Positions 56,801 through 64,000 of a stretch of DNA of 64,000 bases are shown piece after piece. The position numbers were made by a program, and so were the translations under genes. Position 1 is the stretch's first letter; each line of letters begins with the position of its first letter. The DNA is from Notospermus geniculatus. Lineage: Eukaryota > Nemertea > Pilidiophora > Heteronemertea > Lineidae. The notes under the pieces are model-generated. The model did not search any database. It had not been told where the DNA came from and saw nothing but the letters and a program-made list of their open reading frames with translations. The stretch covers positions 34,485-98,484 of the forward strand of contig NMRB01000062.1 in assembly GCA_002633025.1 (NCBI GenBank), given 5' to 3'.

Positions 56801-57538
56801 GCGAAATTTTTTTTCCCACATGAGTTCGGGACACCAACCTTATCTCATTTGCATACAGCCAATCAGGGCTGTTTTTGACGTAAACATGGTGGAGCACGTG
56901 CGCAACTTACCCAGATAAATTGCTTCGTTTGATGATAGGTGGCAGTGTTGAATAAATCCGCATTATGATATTCTTTGGTTTTGAGGAATATCATAACTTT
57001 CTTCCTAAATACCTGTTATTCCCCATGATCGAATTTAGAATCGGTTTCGCCTTGGTATGAAAGCAACTGCAAAACAGTGCAGTTTGATCTACTGTGGGTC
57101 ATAGGCATGAATAAAGAGTCGATCTCCTCCTCGCTTCAAAAGTAGGCCTAATCCAAATTTTGAGAAAGCGAAATAATTTCTCTCTAATTCGGAGTCCTAC
57201 TTTCATCAAGCAGTTTTCAGAGTGTCCTCTTCAGAAAATTTCAGAAGAGAATAATCAAATAGAGTCATATGACTACATATGTATTTCCAGTAAAGATTTT
57301 ATTTCATGTACAAAAATAACCAAATAGCAAACAGGTATAACGACACTGCTCCATGATAGTACCGTACCTGAGTACCTGAGTCAGGACTCTCCGTTGTGAT
57401 ATGTGGTAATCATCTGAAGCACAACATTCTAACCACTACACGTGCTCCACCATGTTTATGTCAACAACAGCCCTGATTGGTTGTATGCAAATGAGATAAG
57501 GTTGGTGTCCCGAACTCATGTGGGAAAAAAAATTTCGC
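56801..57538. mobile_element. Foldback element with 9-bp duplication, in exon 6
   Basis: 738 bp; ends GCGAAATTTTTTTTCCCACA and its mirror, arms continuing through GTTCGGGACACCAACCTTAT and CATACA-CCAATCAGGGCTG. ATCCGGGAT at 56,792-56,800 and 57,539-57,547. Because ATCC/GGAT is self-complementary, the exact boundary could shift by a few bases. Confidence 0.85.
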
Positions 57539-57779
57539 ATCCGGGATATGTGGACCAGGCCAATCAACAATTCGCCATACAACAGCAGCAGTACCACAAC
57601 TTGCAGCCAGTGGCAGCAAGCGCTTCGACTGTACGCAGGTCTGACACTCCTCTAGTTTGGGAGGGTAATCCGCAGCCTGTCGCAGGACAGCCTGTCTCTA
57701 GCAGAGTCAACTCGCCGTCCCCGAGTGTTGGTTAGTACAATATTAAAGTTGAGTCAAGTAATTGTAATAAATAAATCAT

Positions 57780-58659
57780 TATTTTCAGCCTTTGTTCATC
57801 TGTCCGCCCCTTTACACTTGCTTTAATTTTACAGTAAGGTCAATCTTAGAAAAATATGTAAAGTACACCAGTCATTTAAAATTCCTCAAGTTACCACGCA
57901 ATCATCCTGGGAACCCAGGGCATTTCCACTCTGCATAGCGCGTTACAATGCCGTGGGGAAACCCACCCCGTTTCGGTGGGGAAGAGGGCTGTTCCCTCAT
58001 GTGTACTCGCCAACTGGTAATTCACGAATAAACCATGCAATGCAGTGGGGGATCGCCACTTGATGTAATGGGCAGACATCGTGCCTAGTGCTGTAACGTA
58101 TGCACATATATCTGGTGTTATGAGTTACCGGGTACCAGTCTCATAGCAATGCATCTCATTCCATAATTTATGCATGCTGTCGGAATGATAGCTGCCCCAA
58201 ACACATGAACTGGATCATACCTTCGTGTTTTGAACCCGTCGGTACTTACCCATTATCTCGATAATCCATGACAACCATTTTTACGCGAAGTTAATTCAGG
58301 AATATTAAAAAATCCAGCGAGTTTGTCAGCGAATCGAGGAATGTTTGAAACCACCATATTTGGGAGTGACAATGGCGGGATAGAAGCTTCGCTGTGATTG
58401 GTTGTATTCAGCGACAGATTTTCTGTCGCTAGTTCCACAGCGAAAAGGCGCCAATTTCAACAGGGCCTCGGACGTGCGAGTAGGGGAGCGCGTTTTAGAG
58501 GACCTGTTGCAAGAGGATGCCACGCAATGCGAGCTTCAAATTTTGGTCATACAGTTCCAGTTTTTATGTCTGCACTTTGGTAGTGTCTTTGTTTTACATT
58601 ATCATATTTTCCTGCCAGGGCACGGAGCCAGCTTTTGAGCAGAAATAGTGTCCCAGGTA
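57780..58659. other. Spacer between convergent genes
   Basis: No coding motif was recognised. Short hairpins (CCCACCCCGTTTCGGTGGGG near 57,962) and ordinary sequence separate the 3' ends of the accessory gene and the transposase. Confidence 0.45.
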
Positions 58660-59730
58660 TCATCTGATTCGCCTACCCTCCTGCGTACAAGTGTTCCTGG
58701 CCCGCTCGTGATATACATCAAGGAGGACCTTCTCACTTCTCCAGGCCCCAGGGATGAGATTCTTGTTCTGGTCTTCCAAGTCGAGAAGGTTACTGTGGAC
58801 TTGAGGGTATCTCAGTCGGATAAGGTTGTGCAGGATCACACAGGCTGTGATTATTCTCCTGACGTTGTCTGGCCTCTGGCTCATGGTACGGAGCAAGACT
58901 CTGAACATTTGTGCAAGAATGCCGAAGGCATTCTCCACGACACGTCGCGCCCTGGATAACCTGTAGTTGAAGATCCGCTCGTGGAACTCCATGTTCCGGA
59001 GTGCAAAGGAATTCATGAGACGCTTGCTTATCCCAAATGCATTGTCCCCTGCTATGAAGTAAGGTACAGGTACGTTATCACCGTGAAGAGATCTCTCTTC
59101 GGGAAGGTTGAACATGTTGTCGTCACTCTCCAGGCCTTCCTTCAGCTCCGACATGTTGTATATGCTCGCATCATTGCTGGAACCATCTGCACCTACATCT
59201 ATCCAGAGGAATTTATAGTCGGCGTCGACCAGAGCCATCAGTACCACAGAGAAAAAGCCCTTGTAGTTACGGTACTCTGGGCCACTGTTACACGGGCAGG
59301 TCAGCGCGACATGCTTGCCGTCCAGAGCGCCACAGCAATGTGGAAACTGCCATCTGTTCTGAAATTGTTCGGCAATGGCGGCCCATTCTTCTGATGTTGT
59401 CGGACACTGTATGACCTCCGCCGCAAACTCTGTTTTTATTGCTTCGCAGACCTCTGTGATGATGAGAGAGATGGTGTTGGGCGCAACTCGGAAGTTGTAG
59501 GATAGCGACGGATACTCATCCCCGCAGGCTAGGTGTCTCAGGGTGATGGAGAGCTTCAGACCAGGAGGAAGACACTTTCTGTACCACGTGTCCTTCTTCT
59601 CGATGCGACCCTTTATTCTCTGGAGCACCTCGTCAAACAGGCCACGTGGTAACCTCGTGTAATTGTAGAAGGCTTGCTCATCTTCTGTCTTCAGTTCATT
59701 GAGCAGGGTCGACTCAGGCTCTCCAGCCAA
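58660..59730 (-). CDS. PIF/Harbinger transposase (HARBI1/ALP1-like), main exon
   Basis: DDE transposase that cuts and pastes the element, normally imported to the nucleus by its Myb/SANT partner. The open frame runs 356 codons without a break and ends at 58,660. Helical N-terminal part LLNELKTEDEQAFYNYTRL, then KLSITLRHLACGDEYPSL and FRVAPNTISLI (HTH-like). Catalytic core: D137 in GALDGKHVAL, D187 in DGSSNDASIY and E266 in RRVVENAFGIL, with the expected 50-residue spacing between the first two. FIAGDNAFG, FNYRLSRARR and ACVILHNLIR complete the family signature. The first codon of the frame is TTG and no in-frame ATG lies before the next upstream stop, so an upstream exon is probable: a splice acceptor-like GCCAG precedes it at about 59,733. 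That exon was not found; minisatellite sequence occupies the expected place. It is the most intact transposase in the window. Confidence 0.9.
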   Translation of the reverse strand: MAGEPESTLLNELKTEDEQAFYNYTRLPRGLFDEVLQRIKGRIEKKDTWYRKCLPPGLKLSITLRHLACGDEYPSLSYNFRVAPNTISLIITEVCEAIKTEFAAEVIQCPTTSEEWAAIAEQFQNRWQFPHCCGALDGKHVALTCPCNSGPEYRNYKGFFSVVLMALVDADYKFLWIDVGADGSSNDASIYNMSELKEGLESDDNMFNLPEERSLHGDNVPVPYFIAGDNAFGISKRLMNSFALRNMEFHERIFNYRLSRARRVVENAFGILAQMFRVLLRTMSQRPDNVRRIITACVILHNLIRLRYPQVHSNLLDLEDQNKNLIPGAWRSEKVLLDVYHERARNTCTQEGRRIR

Positions 59731-59837
59731 CTTCTGGCACTTTTTAGGGCAAAATTTAGGGCATTTTTAGATCATTTTTAGGAATATTTAGGGAGGATTT
59801 AAGGTAATTTTAGGGTGATTTTAGGGCCTTGAACATG

Positions 59838-60120
59838 TGTTCAAAAGGTGTGACCTAGACAGCAGCAAGCGTCAGTGGGCCTTGGTGGCATATGAGGGGC
59901 AGCGATAGTGACTGGTGGGCCTCTGGCGGCAAACCATGGGCATGGGGGCAGCCACACCCCAATTTTCTGCTGATGGACCACCCGAGTGGGAAAAACTGGC
60001 GGCCTTCTGATGGCAAATGCTGGTGGGTCTCTGGAGGCAAACACACCAGTGGTCCTCTGGCGGTGAATGTTGGTGGGCCTCTGGTGGCGAATCAGGAAGA
60101 CACCAAACAGATACATGTAT
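59838..60120. repeat. Minisatellite (GTGGGCCTCTGGTGGCGAAT-like)
   Basis: Imperfect units of about 26-28 bp containing GG-CCTCTGG-GGCAAA. It lies upstream (minus strand) of the transposase exon and may have displaced its first exon. Between 59,740 and 59,835 there are repeated TTTTAGGG words. Confidence 0.8.
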
Positions 60121-60212
60121 AGGTGGCAATTCGATAAGTGTAGGTAGAGCCATATGGTCCTGATCGTTGAATTTCCAATGTCCACCTGTACAAACTTCCC
60201 CCGCCTTGCCTG

Positions 60213-60787
60213 TATGGTAGGCCGGAGTGGACTTAATTCTTATTTACTGGACCCATAAAATGCTGTTTTATGGATACATATATTCGGGCAATTAATGGGT
60301 CCATTATTTCAGCCAATGGCGTCTTGTTTTTATATGGACTCATTAATTCGAATATATATACCCATTAATTCGAATATATGGACCCATTAATTCGAATATA
60401 TGGACCCATTAATTCGAATATATGGATCCATTAATTCCGACACGAACTTCTGCCAGTAAATACCCTATTTGACCAATCATAATTCAGTTTTGTCGGCGGA
60501 AGTGAAGTGGCGCGAATTAATGGGTCCATATAAAGCTGAATCCTGATTGGTGCAATCTGGTATTTACCGGCGGAAGTTGTGTTGTATTTAATGGGTCCAT
60601 ATATTCGAATTAATGGGTCCATATATTCGAATTAATGGGTACATATATTCGAATTAATGAGTCCATATAAAAACAAGTTGCTATTGGCTGAAATAATGGA
60701 CCCATTAATTGCCCGAATATATGTATCCATTAAACAGCATTTAATGGGCCCATTAAATAAGAATTAAGTCGACTCCGGCCTACCATA
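60213..60787. mobile_element. Foldback with 23-bp TTCGAATATATGG repeats in its arms
   Basis: Ends TATGGTAGGCCGGAGT and its mirror. Arms of about 200 bp hold several direct units of CCCATTAATTCGAATATATG. It interrupts a block that is continuous at 63,460 (GGATGTCCGTGTGGCC). Confidence 0.85.
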
Positions 60788-61260
60788 TCCGTGTGGCCTT
60801 CGTGTGCCATCGTATGACCATCTTGGGGCTTTTGGGGGGTCCGGGAACAACTTCGTGTGTGAGCGAAAATTTTTTGGCATGTCAAAAAATTGGCCGATGG
60901 TCACACGAACTTATCCCTTCGTGTAGCTTTCGTGTGGACATCGGGTCCATCGTATGGTCATCGTGTACCCATCGTGTAGCCATCGCATAATGTTCGAATA
61001 AACTTCGGCTCAAACGTCACTCGACGCTGACTCGAAGCTCATGCGAAGGCTCACGATGGTCTACTAGATGGCTACACGAGGTCGTGAGACCTGCGGGTTG
61101 CCATCGGGTTGCCAGTTTTAGCTATCACGGAGGGTACTAGATGGCAACACGACGTCGGGCCCTATAGTCTTTCACAGACCTGCACCTATAAAACACCATC
61201 GTCCGAATCGCTTCTTCAGTCATTCCAGAACATTTCTCCAATGCAGAACTGCATGTAAAT
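60788..61260 (+). repeat. Truncated copy of the 63.4-kb terminal block
   Basis: Closely matches 63,470-63,960 (GTGTGGCCTTCGTGTGCCAT, GATGGCTACACGAGGTCGTG), including a TATA box (TATAAAA, 61,187-61,193). Its first part was lost or displaced by the foldback to the left. Confidence 0.85.
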
Positions 61261-61896
61261 CTCAAAGCTTACATGATTATACTGATCATTAGTTAGTAGG
61301 CCTATTAATATTGCAACATCGGTTTTTTTCTTAATTTCTCTTGTGCCTTTACTATTTTTTACATTTATTTTCAAATATACAGTCAGACAGTGCGCCTATA
61401 TAGTAGGACGGTCCATGACAAAACATGGTGTTGAAAATTTGGATTGAAAAATCTCACTTGTGATGAAAATATCAAGCCATGAAAAAGAAATATCAAAACA
61501 TGAAAATGACAAAATCTCCATGCGATACTGGATCACTCTTCCTTTTCAGGATAATGAAGCCTGATGATAAGCAAGGATTTACAAGCAAAAAAAATCAAAA
61601 ATATCAATTGTGAACAAAGATGTTTGATATTATCAAAAAATATCAAAAACTGAAAAAGTGAGATTCTGCATGAGATTCCGCTGCAGATGAAAAGCTGCAT
61701 CCCATGTGTCTCAGCCATTACCGTTTCATCCAATGAAAGGTTACAGTTATCAAGAAAATTGAAATTTTCTCCAAAAAACTAGATTTTTGACGAATTTGGT
61801 CATCTTTTTATATTAACACGAAAATGATGCGCATTTTCAGCGCAATTTTTTCACAGTTAATTTTAATTGTCTTCATTTTGTAAAAATCTGGTAGTC
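61261..61896. other. AT-rich stretch, no gene
   Basis: Rich in GAAAATATCA/TGATATTTTC words in both orientations, like 23.8-24.4 kb. No coding motif. Confidence 0.45.
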
Positions 61897-62640
61897 ATGC
61901 ACTTCAATCTTTTCGAGATAGCAAAATGGTGATATTTTGATATTCTGATATTTTCATGATATATCCACTTTTCCTCAAAACTCTTCAAACCATCAGGTGT
62001 ACAACAACTCAAAGTATCCCATCCACATTTGGGAATCAAACATTGATGACCGACTTCCGAGAAATTTAGAAAAAACCTATGTTGCAATTATACTTATGAT
62101 CAGTGTGTGTAAGCACATTGCAGTGTCCAAAATGCCATACTGCAATGATGAAGAAACAAGAAAAAAGAACGCTGCAGCTCTGCTGCTTTTATTTTACATC
62201 AGAGAGCAGGATAAGCAGAAAATCGAAGCACGGTCACATGGAGTTTTATACCATGGCAGGTCACGTGGATGGTTCGGCTGGCCTTCGAGTAACCATCGTG
62301 TGGCCATACGAACGTCACACGAAGTTTTCACGACGTCGTCTAGCCTTCGTATAACATTCTTGTGACCATGGATTGAAATTTTGTTAAGAAATGTTAAGTT
62401 TCGTGTTACCTTCGTGTGCCCATCGGCACCTTCGGGTAGACTTCACGGCCCGTATTCTAGAACGTTCCTTAACGTTAAGGTCGACCTTAAGTCTATTGTA
62501 AAACCATCGAGAACAATAGATTTAAGGTGGACCTTAATGTTAAGGAACGTTCTAGAATACGGCCCACGTGTTGTTCAAGTATGCATCGTGGCGCCGTCTG
62601 TTCTAACCTCCTTCCGGGATCACCACCGGAACACCACCGG
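61897..62640. repeat. Tandem duplication, copy 1 (with MITE)
   Basis: Matches 62,661-63,300 at an offset of 764 bp, from ATGCACTTCAATCTTTTCGA to the GGCAGTAAATTCAAATTTTT end. Contains the right terminal repeat of the large element in inverted form, with a TATA box on the minus strand at 62,244-62,250. Confidence 0.9.
62448..62565. mobile_element. Small Harbinger-type MITE with empty site in copy 2
   Basis: 118 bp; ends GCCCGTATTCTAGAACGTTC and its mirror ending CGGCCC; ACG at 62,445-62,447 and 62,566-62,568. Copy 2 of the duplication reads straight through the site (near 63,204). Confidence 0.9.
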
Positions 62641-62660
62641 CAGTAAATTCAAATTTTTGA

Positions 62661-63300
62661 ATGCACTTCAATCTTTTCGAGATAGCAAAATGGTGATATT
62701 TTGATATTCTGATATTTTCATGATATATCCACTTTTCCTCAAAACTCTTCAATTCATCAGGTGTACAACAACTCAAAGTATCACATCCACATTTGGGAAT
62801 CAAACATTGTTGACCGACTTCCGAGAAATTTAGAAAAACCTATGTTGCAATTATACTTATGATCAGTGTGTGTAAGCACATTGCAGTGTCCAAAATGGCA
62901 TACTGCAATGAAGAAACAAGAAAAAAGAACGCTGCAGCTCTGCTGCTTTTATTTTACATCAGAGAGCAGGATAAGCAGAAAATCGAAGCACGGTCACATG
63001 GAGTTTTATACCATGTCAGGTCACGTGGGTGGTTCGGCTGGCCTTCGAGTAACCATCGTGTGGCCATACGAACGTCACACGAAGTTTTCACGACGTCGTG
63101 TAGCCTTCGTATAACATTCTTGTGACCATGGATTGAAATTTTGTTAAGAAATGTTAAGTTTCGTGTTACCTTCGTGTGCCCATCGGCACCTTCGGGTAGA
63201 CTTCGTGTGTTGTTCAAGTATGCATCGTGGCGCCGTCTGTTCTAACCTCCTTCCGGGATCACCACCGGAACACCACCGGCAGTAAATTCAAATTTTTGCA
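62661..63300. repeat. Tandem duplication, copy 2 (without MITE)
   Basis: Same as copy 1 without the 118-bp insert and with scattered substitutions. Minor open frames with CCTPD-LKSFEEKW occur in both copies, with no sign of selection on codons. Confidence 0.85.
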
Positions 63301-63350
63301 TTCGTATGATGTCCGGGATATGGGGTCCGGGAATGTGTGAGGCCCGCATT
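62998..63350 (-). repeat. Right long terminal inverted repeat
   Basis: Inverted match of 53,490-53,850. Its inner end carries TATAAAA on the minus strand (63,004-63,010), pointing at the transposase. Confidence 0.9.
63004..63010 (-). promoter_or_regulatory. TATA box in the right terminal repeat
   Basis: TATAAAA on the minus strand, followed by CTCCATGTGACCGT exactly as in the left terminus. It is 3.3 kb from the transposase exon, so an upstream exon or intron would be needed. Confidence 0.55.
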
Positions 63351-63373
63351 AATGTGTGACACGGCCTTAAGGC

Positions 63374-64000
63374 CGCGTCACACATTACCGGACCTAACAT
63401 CCCGGACGTCACACGAAGGTCAATAGTTTCCAATTTTTCCGACTTCGGCTGTAAATTGGGATGTCCGTGTGGCCTTCGTGTGCCATCGTATGACCATCTT
63501 GGGGCTTTTGGGGGGTCTGGGAACAACTTCGTGTGTGAGGGAAAATTTTTTGGCATGTCAAAAAATTGGCCGATGGTCATACGAACTTATCCCTTCGTGT
63601 AGCTTTCGTGTGGACATCGGGTCCATCGTATGGTCATCGTGTACCCATCGTGTAGCCATCGCATAATGTTCGTATAAACTTCGGCTCAAACGTCACTTGA
63701 TGCTGACTCGAAGCCCATGCGAAGGGTCGCGATGGTCTACTAGATGGCTACACGAGGTCGTGAGACCTGCGGGTTGCCCTCGGGTTGCCAGTTTTAGCTA
63801 TCACGGAGGGTACTAGATGGCAACACGACGGTGGGCCCTAGACTTTCACACCCTTCGAAAATGTGCCACGTGTCATTTACACCTGGCACATTTTGGTAAG
63901 GGCAGGCTTGCACATATAAAAGACCAGCGTCTGAATAGCTCCCTCAGTCATTCCACAGTATTTCTCCAGAGCACATTGTAGTGTCCAAAATGCCATACTG
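63374..64000 (+). repeat. Terminal block of a further related element, cut by window end
   Basis: Starts GGCCGCGTCACACATTACCGG next to a palindromic junction (ACGGCCTTAAGGCCGC) with the preceding element end, continues with CACACGAAGG-type words and a TATA box (TATAAA, 63,915-63,920), and runs to the window edge. Truncated relative at 60,788-61,260. Confidence 0.75.

Larger units (their letters stand above)
53875..57735 (+). pseudogene. Harbinger accessory protein (MADF/SANT-like), split by two elements
   Basis: DNA-binding accessory gene with exons 53,875-54,220, 54,337-54,618, 54,707-55,476, about 55,592-55,711, about 56,080-56,406 and 56,492-57,735, most with clear GT/AG sites. Exon 1 is Lys/Arg- then Pro/Ser-rich. 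Exon 2 carries a MADF/SANT-like helix set (EEDIAKWIKSKPQLYDMKNK, RRKLWEDKGAEYG) that continues in exon 3 (GIYKWYYTQRAW). Later parts hold FVRRIFAFLKGHI, KEKLALAETGELHPPTAV, and a Gln/Pro/Ser-rich tail that could be activating or disordered. Exon 3 is interrupted by 54,754-55,276 and exon 6 by 56,801-57,538; both inserts bring stops. A further frame slip is likely near 56,075-56,090, and the junction of exons 4 and 5 is unclear. AATAAA stands at 57,766-57,771, 31 bp after the stop. Start is the first ATG after the TATA box. Confidence 0.7.
53490..63350. mobile_element. Large Harbinger-type element with long inverted termini
   Basis: About 9.9 kb. The left terminus (53,490-53,850) is closely mirrored by 62,998-63,350. 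Between them lie a MADF/SANT-like gene on + and a DDE transposase on -, the two-gene set of PIF/Harbinger elements, facing each other. TTAATG-GGGCC stands at both outer ends, so a TTA target site is likely. The copy has since been enlarged by at least four secondary insertions and by a ~760-bp tandem duplication that includes a second copy of the right terminus. Confidence 0.75.

Noticed and set aside
54746-57547. Meaning in the fact that three inserts with one target copy (531, 747 and 771 bases, including 52,186-52,956) are multiples of three
   Set aside because: The chance is about 1 in 27, all three contain stops, and the LINE insert (232 bases) does not follow the rule, so this is treated as coincidence.

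Overview
This is eukaryotic genomic DNA: coding sequence is split by GT-AG introns, there are assembly gaps (a 507-base N run at 32,475-32,981 and shorter ones), and most of the window is nested transposable elements. The many TAGGCCTA and ACATGTACATGT words, the abundance of foldback elements, Harbinger and BEL/Pao elements, and a neuropeptide-type GPCR point to a marine invertebrate, most likely a deuterostome (echinoderm, hemichordate or amphioxus). The species cannot be fixed from this sequence.

Layout. 0.9-4.4 kb: a decayed PIF/Harbinger element with a 3-exon transposase (+) facing a Myb/SANT-like accessory gene (-), both frameshifted. 6.6-14.4 kb: a 7.8-kb foldback whose arms share the same two repeat modules; its centre holds further foldbacks and a truncated LINE split by a small TA-flanked element. 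14.8-32.4 kb: a dense series of foldbacks, several with clear target-site duplications, plus one candidate host exon at 17.7-18.0 kb (-). 33.0-39.4 kb: a BEL/Pao LTR retrotransposon with LTRs that look identical and a tRNA-Tyr-type primer site, but with broken coding capacity. 39.6-43.5 kb: a cluster of three tRNA-headed SINE-like copies and large foldbacks. 46.6-50.0 kb: the best host gene, a complete 3-exon rhodopsin-class GPCR of 352 residues. 51.7-53.1 kb: an unrecognised gene, frameshifted and split by a 762-bp element. 53.5-63.35 kb: a large Harbinger-type element with ~360-bp terminal inverted repeats, each ending in a TATA box that points inward, one towards a MADF/SANT-like gene (+) and one towards a nearly intact DDE transposase (-). 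The accessory gene is itself split by two younger elements with 8-bp and 9-bp target duplications.

The only likely host products are the GPCR, possibly the 17.7-kb exon and possibly the 51.7-kb gene. The rest records successive insertions, several of which can be ordered because an interrupted sequence becomes continuous, in frame, when insert plus one target copy are ignored.
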